Below the pieces are notes generated by a model. The model was not told the DNA's origin, did no database searches, and saw nothing but the letters and a program-made list of their open reading frames with translations. Positions 22,387-34,069 of a stretch of DNA of 64,000 nucleotides are shown one piece after another. Both the position numbers and the translations under genes were made by a program. The stretch is from Piezodorus guildinii (taxonomy: Eukaryota; Arthropoda; Insecta; Hemiptera; Pentatomidae), in assembly GCA_023052935.1 (NCBI GenBank), contig CM041295.1:104704711-104768710 (forward strand), in the 5' to 3' direction. Position 1 is the stretch's first letter. Every line of letters starts with the position of its first letter.

Positions 22387-22549
22387 AAACAATATGAATT
22401 TCCATACAACTTGATTTATTATTTGTTACATAACTTAAAATAGTCCTAATATGAGTATGGTATTAAAATACCATATTGTTTTAGTTATTTCCCTTTTACT
22501 AATATATCTTCACTCCTAACCTATGTCAATTTTTCCACCAGTGGACTGA

Positions 22550-22765
22550 TCAATGCTTTGATGAGGTCGAACTCGACCTGCAATATGGCGCGCCGTAGCT
22601 TCCAGATGCTATCCAGACAAGTGGAAGCCCACATTTCCTTCCAGCCCACAAACTCCCCAATTGTCCAGGAGTACTCCAATCATCAGCTGGAGCTCTTCTT
22701 AGGAGCGACACTTGGTTCCAGCAGAAGAGGGTCCCTTGATTAATTGCTTAGACTTCTCCCCTCTC
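22550..22765. other. GC-richer patch, unidentified
   Basis: A 61-codon plus-strand frame (22558-22743) is open here but has no recognisable domain and no clear splice signals. It may be part of an unknown repeat. Confidence 0.3.
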
Positions 22766-22864
22766 TACCCCTTGTCTCATCCAAATGTCCAGTTGCAAAC
22801 TCCCGTTCCTTCATCTACTTTGAAGATACCTATTAGATACAAACAGTCCGTAGGCTAAAACCGG

Positions 22865-23100
22865 TTGTTCTCTTTAAGAAAAAAAAAGTAAACAAAAACT
22901 GAACATCTAAGACCCATTAAGGGTCTATGGTTCAGTACTAATGGCGATTTGTTCCAAAGCCAACGGCCGTACAAGGAGACGATTAGGTCTACATCACGCT
23001 CAGCCTCCAATATTTGGGTGCCTACTTTATAGAGAGAATCGGTGTGCCACAGGGAGGTCTCCATACCCCAGATTAGCTCCGCAGCTGAATAAACAAATAA
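22865..23100 (-). mobile_element. SINE A body, minus orientation
   Basis: It shares its body with the tRNA-headed copy at 54138-54440: 'gggtctatggttcagtac', 'ggccgtacaaggagacgatt', 'catcacgctcagcctcc', 'gtgcctactttatagaga'. The tRNA-like head, expected at the right end, is missing. Confidence 0.65.
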
Positions 23101-23379
23101 CGTTTTTTATTACGTTTTTCATCCTCAAAATGTACATTTTTGACATACTCTAGCCCGGTTGGTGTTGCTCTGATCGAATCATTCAAAGAGCTCCCAAATC
23201 AAAGATTTAATGCAAAATAAAAATATATATATAGATATGTGTGTGTGTGACATTTGTTGCCAGGACCTACCGTTTAGGAGGATTCGTTTTAATGAAAAAA
23301 ACGCCCGTTTTGCCTATATTTATTATTGGTTGGGGCTTTTCTAAACACTCTCGGTTTGTTAGTGTTTCCAGTAGTTTCC

Positions 23380-23720
23380 TTATCATAAATTTATTGGAAA
23401 ATATTAATAGAGTGAGTTAAAGTGGCTCTTTACCTCTATCGACAGACAATATTTTCTAGGATCATATCTTTGCCAAACCATCAACTTCTGCAATATAAAT
23501 TGTCAGTCCACTCCCTCCAAACAAGATCGCGCCATTCCGAGCTTTATATTCCTACCCATAGATCAACAACTTTTGATCATTCCTTTCTTGTCCGCTCTAT
23601 TACTCTCTGGAATTCCCTATTTAGTCATATCCGCCATGCTTCTTCCCTACCATCATTCAATTCCCAGCTGTTCCAGTACCTACTGTCATCCCAAACAGAC
23701 GTTCAATAAAATATTTCAAA
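23380..23720 (+). pseudogene. Non-LTR RT C-terminal remnant
   Basis: The plus strand encodes 'HSLQTRSRHSELYIPTHRST' followed by 'SFLVRSITLWNSLFSHIRHA', a typical RT-protein C-terminus. A close relative lies at 57400-57632. No RT core remains. Confidence 0.65.
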
Positions 23721-23817
23721 TCAAATATCAATCAGAAAGAAAATACATTATTTATTGTTCATATTTTTATCTGGATCACTTATTATGAATCAGTTTCGAT
23801 GTTTACCTCATATATTT

Positions 23818-24703
23818 ACTTTCAGTTACCTATATATGAAATATATAGTAAGGGGAAGTATTGCGATCGTGAAATATTCATATTCTAGTTTTTAGCGAAA
23901 ATATACGTTTTAGGGCCCCCTGAGTCCAAATAACTAGTCTCGCAATAAGGTCTGTGTGTGGCAAGTTTAGCGCCAAAACGAAAAGACGTACGAAACTGAA
24001 TTTTCATATTTGAGACAACTATAAGCCCGAGATGTTACAGCAACTTTTTCTTTAAAATCGGCTGACCAGTAGATCTACTTTATACCCTGCATTTTGCACT
24101 TTATTACGATTTTCTCAAAAAGGGCTTTAACAATTTTGATCAAACTCCCGGGATAAAATAATTTAATGGGATTTAATACGATGTAGGTTTCATTCTGATT
24201 GGAATAGTTAGACAGGGATCAAATGCAGGTAGTTTAAATTTGTTTCCTCTGAGCTACATTCAGCTTTGTAGATTGGAATAAATTAACCATATCATCTTGT
24301 TAGCATTGATAAAAAACGGTTAATTATAAAAGTTGAAATAATTCAATATCCAACGAAAAGAGAATAGAAGTGCAAAAATATTTTTTAATTCGATTTTTGT
24401 CTTTTTGAACATAAAAAAGCAATATAGATGTATAATATACTGTTGAAAAGCTAAAGATCTAAGGAAAAATATTATCTTATACAACAAATTGTATAAGTTA
24501 GTAGAGAGTAATGAAAAGCAGATAAAACTAACCGATTGTCGTAGATAATAATATAATATATTATTCAATAAAAAACATGTTTCTATTGAAACTGAACGTA
24601 ATTAAATATTTAACATTTTATTCTTATCTCTAAATGTTTTTAAAAATTCTTAAATTGATTTTAATATCGGAGGTGAGTAAAAGTCGTGTGTTGCGCCCAC
24701 CAG
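23818..24703 (-). mobile_element. Repeat A, complete unit (A7), minus orientation
   Basis: This is a single full-length 886-bp unit, inverted relative to A1 and A2. It begins 'actttcagttacc' followed by the 'tatatatgaaatatata' hairpin and ends 'gtgttgcgcccaccaga'. The inner motifs appear in reverse order ('cgttttagggccccctgagt', 'gttagcattgataaaaaacg'). Because it stands alone, the unit length agrees with that deduced from the tandem array. Confidence 0.7.
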
Positions 24704-24712
24704 ATTTTTTTT

Positions 24713-25195
24713 TTCAATGTAATGAAAAAAATTGATTTATTCTTAACGCGAAAACATTGTTTTCACACAGTTGATTTATTACATCTTCGCTCAGGTAAAA
24801 TAAGCAAATGTATTACCTAATAAAAAATTTCAAATTTTATGATGATAAATTTTAAAGTCCCTCGAGTCCAAATTACAAAGTTACAAAAAATGGGATACAT
24901 CTGGGTTCTTTCTCCTAAATAATTCCTTGTTTAAAAATAAGCTCTATTCATATGTGTTAATGCACTTATTTGTTCAACTTGCTCATTAAAAGATGGTCAC
25001 GAAATTTCGTGTAATTCATTTGCCTCATCTGAGTTTTAATGAGTGTACTTCATATAGACAGTATAAATAAAGAAAAAAAAATTAAAGAAAAATACTATTT
25101 TAAACAATAATGAACTCTCAAGATTAAAAAAAAAATTATGAATATAAAAAAAGAAAAAAAAAAAGAAGAAGAATATTTAAACCCTGAACACTTTA
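24713..25195. other. AT-rich non-coding DNA
   Basis: Nothing recognised. Several A-rich runs lie near 25070-25160. Confidence 0.5.
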
Positions 25196-25412
25196 AATCC
25201 TTTAATTACTGCTGTCAGTTGTTAATATAACATAGTAGGTTATTTATTACTTGTTATTATATACCTTTATTAATTTTAGTTTTATTTTATGTAATTTGAC
25301 TTTTCTTTTGTTTATATTGTAAATATTGTATGCATGTTATCATGTAGCAATATTATTATTGTCCTTTGCGACAAACTGTAATACATCCGAATAAATAAAT
25401 ACAATATATTAT
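25196..25412 (+). mobile_element. Non-LTR 3'-tail fragment, family D
   Basis: 'atgtaatttgacttttcttt' through 'gcgacaaactgtaatacatc' and 'cgaataaataaata' match, in reverse complement, the segment at 49590-49760, where it follows a decayed coding tail. It is therefore the 3' UTR of a 5'-truncated non-LTR element. Confidence 0.6.
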
Positions 25413-26680
25413 CTATTAAAAAAAATTCATTATAATTACATCGAATTTAAGCAAATTTATATTAATAAAAATCATTCAATCATTTACTTATGATTTTGTA
25501 AATATTTTATAAATAAATCTCTTTTACAAATGTCCTCACTGAAAAAATAATAATTATATTACCAAACCTAAAAAAAAAAAATCTAACCAACAAAAATTAT
25601 ATAAATCATTCCAACTGATATATTTCTTAATCAACGAAAAAATAAATAAATCATAATCCTAAATTGATCTGTGGTGGAGAAACTGGTATATACAAGCCAA
25701 TGATTTTTTGTAAAAAAATTGAACATAAAATATATATATTTTTAAATATCTATACGGAATATTTTTATTCAATTTATTGTTTCCTACATCGTCTTGATTA
25801 AATTTTTATGAAAATGAAAATCTATTCAACGAAATCGCGTTTTAAAATAATTAGATATTATTATTTGCATTTAATTGTATAGCGTTATAATTGTACCAAT
25901 TATTTACTAAATCCATTCTTTGTCGTTAAGTACTCTTCCTCATCACCCTAATCAGTAGGTTTCAGTTATAATATTTCAAAAACAATAATTAAGAGTTTTG
26001 TATATAATTAATATATATTGCATTAATAAACAATTCATACATTTTTTTTTTCAGAATAAAAGTCTTATCTTATTATCCCGTCATTGAAATAATGGATTGG
26101 AGAAATCTATATCATTAGAAATAAAAGTGACGGCTTCAACTCCTATTGTACTCTGACAACTACCATTTTTATTGAAGTATTTTCTCATTAGTATAACAAG
26201 GCAAACAATCATTTTCACAATACCGGCTAAAATAATTATGTGTAAATAAAACTATTATTGATAACAAAATATCTAATAATTGTGTTTTATCTTTTGTAAA
26301 ATACCATTTTTTTCTCCAATATCAAAGACCAGTCCATCTCATCAGTGCCTGCAAAATTTTGGTTTAGGTATTGATGTTATATGTGTGAAAACAATCTCAT
26401 TTGTGGGAAAACAGTTTATTTTAATTTTTAAAATTCACCAACAAATCCTAATATAGATAGACATGTTTTATTATTTTAATCTTGCCTTGTAATATCCTGA
26501 AACAGTCTTTCACTTGTCCCTATAAAATCGTTTTAGAGTGACTTTAAGTGGAGCGAAATAACTACGAAAGAGAAAAGCCGCAAAAAATATAACATGCATT
26601 CAATAGGAGCCCTCATAGCGAGCTGACATGTAACAAGGAATTCGCGCGACAAGTGTAGTTCATTTTTTCGTAGTAAGACT
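25413..26680. other. AT-rich non-coding DNA, no gene seen
   Basis: Very AT-rich. No coding frame or known repeat was noticed. Confidence 0.5.
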
Positions 26681-26710
26681 ATAATTAATGTATATATAAT
26701 TATATATACA

Positions 26711-26779
<69 letters not shown>

Positions 26780-26795
26780 TATAATTAATGTAAAA
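26681..26795. repeat. Palindromic AT tract
   Basis: A palindrome centred near 26700 (arms read 'taattaatgtatata') runs directly into a (TA)n microsatellite. It could extrude as a cruciform. Confidence 0.75.
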
Positions 26796-27029
26796 AAAAT
26801 TATATCTTAAATAAAATACAGAAACTTAAAGTTTGCTCCACAAATAAACTATTAATTCATTGTATGCAGGAGGGGTGGGGGCTTCTAGGAGCAATTGATG
26901 AATTAAAAGTTTGGCGTATTTGTCCCTACACTAAACTTCGCATTTCTTTGCTTGTCGCTCTCTTTTTAGCATTAGGTAATTTTTCGCTAGTAGTATCGCT
27001 TTACTAAACGGTCGGCCTGTGAACATGAA

Positions 27030-27710
27030 ATTCTGATATGTCTATAAGTCTAAAACGACAAAAAACTGTTCGCAGATATCGGCTACTGCAACACAAAACT
27101 TTCAATCTGCAAAAAAAAAATGTATTCATGTTTCCATTTTTTCACAACCTCCTGCTGTTCTTTAAGACAGATTCCTGGGACCTATTCTTTAGCCAGTCCA
27201 TACAGCTGATATCCCAATCTATCTTAACACTATCCATTTTACCTATGCTAATGATAATTGTGTATTATCAGTCGATACTGATCCAATTATTTCTCTTTAA
27301 AGGCAAGTCAAAGACACTGAAGTATGGTGTCCAAATTGAAGAATAAAAATAAATTCTAATCCACAACGAACCTTATTCTGTCAGGAATAAACTTATCCAT
27401 AAAGACCTTAATGTTCCCTATCTTACTGGTATGCCCGGAACAAGGTATCAATCCTTCCATGAAAAACTCCCTTTCCACTCAAACTCACTAGTCCTATCCT
27501 ATCCTAGCATCCTCTTAGGTACCTGATAATCCTTCGAGGGGTCTTAAAATAAGATGGCCGCGGGACCTTCCCATTTAGAACTGCTATTAGAATACTTCCA
27601 ATAGGTAGGGCATGTATTTTATGTCACTTTATCACATTTCTATCAAATTTACTAGATGTATTTCTTACTATAGTTGTAAATATCAATAAATATGTAAATA
27701 AAAAAAATAA
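27030..27710 (+). pseudogene. Scrambled Jockey-family ORF2 fragment
   Basis: 'LKRQKTVRRYRLLQH' (post-RT) is followed by sequence matching the RT palm further upstream in the protein ('cctgggacctattcttta', 'cagctgatatccc'). The C-terminus ('cttatccataaagacctta') and the 3' UTR tail 'tagttgtaaatatcaataaa' come next. The order is not collinear with the full element, so the copy is rearranged or composed of several insertions. Confidence 0.7.
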
Positions 27711-28260
27711 TCTAATAAATTCTAAATCCAACAAAACAATCTTTATACTTCGTCGCAAAGCTATGACTTCCTGCTCTATTAAAAATATTTCCCTCGTACC
27801 TTTTTTAACTGATTCCATATTTAACTTCATTTTAACAAGAGAGAAATGCTTTATTTAATTCCCAATGTTGCCCAAATACATCAGATTGCTTAAATCACAC
27901 AGCAAACTAAATCATTCCCTTGGACATTTTTCACATCCATTTTTTAAAATATTATTTATTATATATTTTTTCCCTATTCTAATGGAAATGTCTAATATTT
28001 ACAATATTTTCCCTTTTAGTTATTTACATTATTTAATTGTATTTGTTATAAATTTATTTATTTCTCTCTACTTTATTTAACTCTTATTACACAAACGCTC
28101 AATCCTTCCTTGGGCCTTAGTTTCTTGACTTACGGTGCTTTAGAGCTCAACTAAATCATCAAATTTTCCTATTTTACAAACTTTACAATAAAAAGTTTCC
28201 TCAAATCCACTTGATGTATTTAACAATACAGTTGTAAATTTTAATAAACCCAATAAAAAT
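27711..28260 (+). pseudogene. Further Jockey-family scraps and 3' tail
   Basis: 27720-27800 resembles the 'TFTLRRKPMTSCPT' region of ORF2, and 28190-28250 is a 3' tail ('acagttgtaaattttaataa'). The sequence between is AT-rich with no clear match. Confidence 0.5.
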
Positions 28261-28509
28261 AAATATTTTCGTTTACCTGGATGCTACTGGCGCTTTAGTA
28301 GCATTAAAATACTTAATCTGTGTTAAAATGCAGCATCATATAGAAAGAAGTCAGAACTATGTTCCTTTTTTCGACTAACCTACCTTAGAATATTTATATT
28401 TATTTATTTAACTAATTACTATGTAACATTGTTAATTATTGTTTTAAGGCCTTCTTTTGATTTTAAATTTGTTGATTAATAGTTTTAAATTTTGTTATCA
28501 ATTATTATT

Positions 28510-28750
28510 TTAATATTGCTTTATTGAGAAGTAATACAATCTGCCACTATCTCGGGCAATAAGTATTCGGCTAAAAGAAGTGATTCATTCCATATGTACA
28601 AAGTAAAACAAAGAAAAAATAAAATACCTCTATAACAAATGAAAAAATAAAATAAATAAATACAAATAAAATAAAATAAATGAAATAAAAGAAAATAATT
28701 ATAATCTTGGCCACATTCATGCCTATTTAGAATATTTAGTAATATATTCT
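28510..28750 (-). mobile_element. Non-LTR 3'-tail fragment, family E, just upstream of the exon
   Basis: 'ttgagaagtaatacaatctg' then 'ccactatctcgggcaataag' and 'tataatcttggccacattc' recur at 53319-53560 (same strand) and at about 43050-43170 (opposite strand). It is a 3' UTR of a 5'-truncated element. Its right edge lies within roughly 40-50 bp of the splice acceptor at 28789-28790. Confidence 0.65.
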
Positions 28751-28790
28751 GAGACATGATTATAGTTGTATTGTTGTTGCCCTGTTGCAG

Positions 28791-28999
28791 CTTCGACGTT
28801 CGCGGACGACTGTACGGGCAGGCCAAGCTCTGGTCTTCGCCGACAGCCTTCGGGGACCGAGCCTTCTTCAGGACGGCCACCGAGGTGGCAGAGCTAAGGG
28901 TCGACGATCTCAAGCTCTCCGACGAAGGGATGTACAGGTGCAGGGTCGATTTCAGAAACTCTCCTACAAGAAACTCTAAAATAAACCTCACAGTTATCG
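28791..28999 (+). CDS. Internal exon: Sidestep-family immunoglobulin V-type domain (second half)
   Basis: This is the only host exon I can support. A pyrimidine-rich tract and 'ctgttgcag' lie just before 28791, and a perfect 'gtaagt' donor begins at 29000. The exon brings in one base of a split codon, encodes 69 full residues and leaves one base. It begins [10 protein letters not shown], contains '[20 protein letters not shown]', and has the Ig signature DEGMYRC (Asp-x-Gly-x-Tyr-x-Cys) with the distal cysteine of the domain. It ends '[18 protein letters not shown]', closely matching what I know of the conserved Sidestep-family V domain. These are single-pass neuronal surface proteins that act as axon-guidance and adhesion ligands. 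The exon is much GC-richer than its surroundings. The rest of the gene is not visible. The paralogue (side, side-II and so on) cannot be assigned. Confidence 0.85.
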
Positions 29000-30630
29000 G
29001 TAAGTACTAATTTTTAATAACTTTTAAGGTTATATTATGCGTTTATTTTGTAGAAAAGGAACAGGGCGTATGTAATTCCAATTTTTCTGTTTTATTAAAA
29101 GTTATAAACAATGAGAGAATTCAGGTTTAATTAACTTTTTTCAAATCATCCACTTTGTGGTTTGGTGTATCAATTTTATTGTGGATACTTTCTGAATTTC
29201 ATCAAATATTCCCTCATTCTCACCGTCGCTGCCCATTTCTGATCATTCTGAGGCTATTGCTTTTTTCCTTCTAGTTATTTTTTTGAAACTATTTAAGCTC
29301 ATATTTTAACAAATTTGGCAAATCCTTTTCATTTGAACAAAGGTTTTTTTTGGCTCCTATCATCAGTATATATAAGGATTCTGGATTTATTTGGGTACTA
29401 TTCCGCACCTATCGGTCCGACACGGCCGAACTACTTAAGCTACGTCTTTTCAATGGTCTTCAGTTCGGTCACCTGCAGCTGCTCCCCTATACTGGAATTA
29501 TTACGCACACGACCCTCTTTGTTTCTTTCAAAATTATATTTTAAATCATATCCTCTGTAATATGTCATTCATTCAAGTAAATTTGAACTTGTCTAAACAA
29601 TTTACATATTTTTCATACTTCTGAAAGAGTGAATAGTCCCTCCTAGGGCTCACTCAGCCAACAATCGGAGTTGTTAAAAATTGGTGAAAAACTTGGTGAC
29701 TGGGCGTGATCTCGTACTAATCACCTCTTTGCATGTTACGGATATTTAATTTTTTTCTTATATCTCCAATAATGGGAGGGAAGCTAATAATAATACTTTG
29801 CTATTATCATATCGACTACAACGATAAATACAAGTGTTTTGGGCGCCAGAAACTGAGACTCCCTGTTTGATTCTCTCGCCTGATCGATTCCGCAATATCA
29901 TGTTAATATAAAATCCATAATGAACGGGCGGAGATCAGAATTGCCCCCATTATACCAGGAGCGAGGGGGCTAATTGAGAACAATAGTGCCCAAGTGTTTA
30001 TTATTCAAACAACAAATTACCAAGTTGGCAGTAAACGAGATTATTGTAGGTTGTATACGATTGCCCGATCTGGCGGGGCTAATAAGGGGCGAGGAATGAG
30101 TTATGGCAAACTGATCATTGAAGTGGGATCCTTTCCACTTAAAATTTATCGGGTCAGCCCCGGATAAAACAAAAGAGCTCCTCTTTGTTCTGAATCCACT
30201 GACCGATAACTCATCAATGTGGATGTGGATGGAGGGTATAATATAGGCCCGTGCTGGTGACATCCTCCATGTCAGGGAACATGGCATCGCTCCAGCCATC
30301 TGCATCTTATCCATGACAGGGATTGTGTCTCCTTCCATAAGCCATGTCTAAATGAATCTATTTAGAGCTATCTATTGGTGGAGTCCTGCCAATCATCCTG
30401 TTATTCTGTCCATTTACAGCATCGTAAAGCTGTCTGAGCCATGATATTTTCTTAAACCTTTGTTAACTACTGTAGAAAAACTATGAAAATGTTGAGTATA
30501 AATCAAAAGCACCTAATTCGTATGTTGTATGAAATATGATCCTAATCTTTTCCGGTTTTTTTGAGCCAACAATGGAAAAAAAAATTGCAGGATTATCTAA
30601 TCCTTATCTATCGTATTAGAGAGCGCTGAT
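29000..30630. other. Intron of the Sidestep-like gene, mostly unique sequence
   Basis: The interval begins with the donor at 29000. 29636-29740 is a SINE A-like fragment ('agggctcactcagcc', 'ctaatcacctctttgcatg'). 29970-30338 holds a 122-codon minus-strand frame in a GC-richer patch that I do not recognise. No second exon was found. Confidence 0.5.
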
Positions 30631-30631
30631 A

Positions 30632-30885
30632 AATAAATAAATTCTTTATTATTCTGGGATAAGACCCTTTAGAATAACATACGGTAATAGGTGGCGAAGG
30701 GGATGCTCTTTAAGGAGGAAAAAGTGCGGCGGGAAATTTTGGAAATATAGTTCTTGAAAGATAGGGTTTGGATCAAAGGTTACTCACAGATTCCTGACGG
30801 TCGGGTAAAACTTTATAGGGTTACAATTAAAGAAGAGGGTTGGGATATGTGGAACAGTTTTCAAGAAGTGATGGGATTATATTAC
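30632..30885 (-). mobile_element. L2/CR1-like non-LTR 3' tail, family F
   Basis: 'aaattctttattattctggg' through 'cacagattcctgacggtcgg' and 'tatgtggaacagttttca' parallel the longer copy at 52205-53010. On the minus strand this is the RT C-terminal region and the 3' end 'cccagaataataaagaattt'. The copy is decayed and 5'-truncated. Confidence 0.65.
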
Positions 30886-31015
30886 AATTCAGTCCTAATC
30901 AGGAACATATACTGCGGATTGTACCAAGGTTAGTGTATTGGAAGTTGGGATACAAAAGAATTCGATTATTTAGTAGATTCCCAAAGCTCCACTCCGGTTA
31001 TAAAGCTTCGCTGAT
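30886..31015 (-). pseudogene. Jockey-family ORF2 sliver
   Basis: 'tgtattggaagttgggatac' to 'gatttcccaaagctccactc'-like text matches the segment encoding 'LWGSTKPSNSSRIQSLQS' in the full copy. About 120 bp, non-functional. Confidence 0.5.
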
Positions 31016-31029
31016 TAATAAAACATGAT

Positions 31030-31765
31030 AACTTATATAAATAATTATTTTTTTCTCAAGAAAATGACTGAAATGAATTTATTTAAAATTGACTTCCTGT
31101 AATCAAGGGGAGATGAAGCGTAAGAGATTAAAAGAAAATCTCTTAAGGAAAAAATATATATAATGGAAATAATAATTAGTAAAGCATCATTATTTACATT
31201 AATTTAAATAAAAAAATATTTATATTAAACATGCTGTTTCCACTTGGAATAATCTCCTTTTTAAGTCTTTCATTACCGCATGAGAATCTCGAAGGAAGCA
31301 TCTTATGATTTATATCCAGTTATTAATTTCATTAGTGTCGGATGAGAAGGAAAAGGAGAATGTAATTAAGGGATGTAATTAGGCGTGCATGACACTAATA
31401 TTACGGTCCATGTGTAGGGGATAATTGTCTGAGGTTTGTACCCCCTCGGGTATATCCTCCATTTCTCCAGCTCTTCATGGAAATAATCATCACCTTAAAG
31501 TTATGGAATTGCTGGAAAACCGTAGAGATTTACGTATGTTATAACCATTCTCTTGTATGATTAAATATTCCCTTTTTTTTATATATAGTTCATAGCTCTT
31601 TTTTATATTATAAGTAGTCATAGATCATGGTAGCCACGATTATGGGTCACATGTTTGAGCCGAAACGTCGACAAAATTAAAATATTTTTCACAGGACTGA
31701 CTTTCGATTATTTCCACCTATGATATATCATTATTATTTAAGAACTCTTAATTTTTAATTTCTTC
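31030..31765. other. Unique non-coding DNA with a Penelope-like motif
   Basis: There is no coding frame. 'gccgaaacgtcgac' at about 31659-31672 resembles a motif common in terminal repeats of Penelope-like elements and recurs at 33668. Confidence 0.4.
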
Positions 31766-31771
31766 TTACAT

Positions 31772-33099
31772 ATATATATAACATATTAAGGGAATGTAAT
31801 GCGATCATAAAATTGTTCGAATCCCCGTTTTCAACTAAAATACACATTTTAGGGACACCTGAGTCCAAACGACTAAGTCACTTGAAAAGGGCTGAGCCCG
31901 TGTGTTTGGTATGTCTAGCACGGAAGAGAAAAGTCGTACGAATCCGAAATATCGCATTTAAGACAACTATACGCCCCATATGACGTATACCATGCATTTT
32001 CTGCTTTTTCAAGATCTTCGCAAAAAAAGCTCTAACTAATTAAACTTGGTAAATCTATATAAAAATTTAACGGGCTTTAATATCAGGTAGGTTTCATTCT
32101 GATGAAATAGTTCGACTTGCTTTAAATTCCTATATTTCAATTGTTCTTTCTCTGAAGTACTTTTATTTTTCTAGAAAAAAATAACCGTATCATCGTTGGC
32201 ATTGATAAAAACGGGTAAGTATATAATTTGAACGAATTCGATATCCAACAAAGGAGAAAAAAGCAAAAATATTTTTATTGATATACGATTTTTTTTTTTT
32301 TTTTTTTTTTAAACATAAGAACTATAATATAAATATATTATATCCTATTGGAATACTAAATATTAAATGATGTGAGTATTGATGGCTTTATACGAAATTC
32401 TTGCGGAACCCCACGTAATGGATCTGAAATCATTATTTATTTTTCTCAAAGAGAATCTTAAAATAAGATTTCAAATCTTTCTCAGAATGTTAATCACTCT
32501 TAAATGTTTCGGGACTTGTTAGTAATTTGTGGGGAATTAGTATTCGCTTTATTACTATATTTTTTGCATTATTTATTGATATGCTTATGTTTAATTTATG
32601 ATATTTATGTATTGCTGGATGAAATTAATCATAAAGATAGCAGCACCTTACTGCTGTATATGTGTTTTGTTGTTTTTGTTTTAAATATTTATTCAATTGT
32701 AAGTATATTGTAATTATATTAATGTATATTTGCTGGTGATAAATTTATTAATTGTGCTGTGCCCAGCCGGCTCTATTTGTATGGGGATTGCCCTAAAGAC
32801 AAATAAATAAAATTATTATTATCCTATTGGAATACTAAAAATTTTAGAACAAATATTATCTTATACAAAAAGTTGTAAAAGGCAATGGAATGTTATAAAA
32901 AGCTGATAAATATAACTGATGGTTGTAGATGATATCATAAATTATTTAATAAACACCCGTTTCTATCAAAACACAATGTAATTAATTTTTTAACCTTTTT
33001 ACTTTCACTTACTTATAAATTTTAACTCTGTGTTTAAAAATTCTTAAATTAATTTTAACAACGGAGGCATGTGAAACTCGAGTGTTTTGTGATCCAGAT
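31772..33099 (-). mobile_element. Repeat A copy (A8), minus orientation, interrupted
   Basis: The order of repeat A motifs is preserved in reverse: 'attttagggacacctgagtc', 'gcatttaagacaactatacg', 'ttggcattgataaaaacggg', and finally 'gatccaga'. A 459-bp element inserted at 32361-32819 explains its extra length. Confidence 0.65.
32341..32839 (+). mobile_element. Nested non-LTR 3' fragment with 20-bp target-site duplication
   Basis: TATCCTATTGGAATACTAAA occurs at 32341-32360 and again, unchanged, at 32820-32839. Between them lies a sequence ending 'gacaaataaataaaattatt', an ATT-type tail. A long exact duplication plus a simple-repeat tail marks a target-primed insertion. No recognisable protein remains (the longest frame, 32504-32713, is low-complexity hydrophobic). 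Confidence 0.8.
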
Positions 33100-33109
33100 A
33101 TTTGTATTG

Positions 33110-33455
33110 ATATTTAAAACTATATTTAACATAAATTCAACAAAAAGTGCTAAATTATTGTTACGGTCGTGAAAAAGTCTAGTATTAAAACTACCGGTAG
33201 CGCTTAAATGTTTAATTAAGTAAGTTCCGAGGCCATCTTTTTTTAAATCAACTCGGAAAGTTATCAGGAATATTTCCGGGATATGTCTGAAATTATATGT
33301 TTTAGTAGAGCCCCAAATCTCGATTCCATATGTAAAGGTGAGTTTGATAATGTTATCATAAATGAACTTTGAAGTTTTGAACGATTTTCAAGTAGATGTT
33401 GTAGTGATGGGTATGTACGAGCAGTTTCAGACTTGTATGGGCACTTTTAAATAAA
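33110..33455 (-). pseudogene. Jockey-family 3' fragment (decayed)
   Basis: 'ccgaggccatctttttttaa', 'agttatcaggaat' and 'ttttagtagagccccaaatc' are the 3' UTR and C-terminal landmarks seen at 13.5-13.8 kb. Heavily mutated. Confidence 0.65.
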
Positions 33456-34065
33456 TGCGAATAAAAAAAGACAACATAAAATCGACTTTCATTACAAACA
33501 TTTATCCTTGATAAAATAATATATATTATTTCTTTACTTTTTTAAATGGAAACAGTGAGCCAATATAGACAAGTAACAGTGTGCTATGAGATGGAATGAA
33601 GGGTAAAAAATTATGTAGCAATTGTATAATGATTAAGGAATAAGTATTGAAAATGGGGAAACAGCTCCGAAACGTCGACTAGTATGAAAAAATTATAAAA
33701 GACTTGTGAAATAAAGTGATTGGGTGAGGAATGGAAGGCAGTGTGTGCTTTTTTAAATGTTCATAATATTATTATTATCAAGGATATTACTCAAGTTTGT
33801 GCACATTCCGTTACTTTCCATTACCTTCCACAATACCAATTTTTGTGCTGTTATAGAAAGTTTTTTTTCCTGTCACATTTATTCCGACGGGATATACTTA
33901 TTTTGCTACTCTCAGCCTCTTTCCCCTCCAAAAAAAAACAAACTAAAAACCTTGAAAATTTTTTTCATCCAGTTGGTTATAAAATTCTTCCATATTTCAT
34001 ATCCAGCCATGTTATATTAATTCTTACAATTAGAAATAATTAATTATTTGGAATCAAACAAATTT
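33456..34065. other. AT-rich non-coding DNA with a Penelope-like motif
   Basis: 'ctccgaaacgtcgact' at about 33665-33680 is followed by 'aaataaagtgattgg'. Otherwise nothing recognisable. Confidence 0.4.
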
Positions 34066-34069
34066 TAAG

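Noticed and set aside
29970..30338. 122-codon minus-strand frame downstream of the Ig exon
   Set aside because: No domain is recognisable, and it lies on the strand opposite the gene. One open frame of this size is not enough to call a gene.
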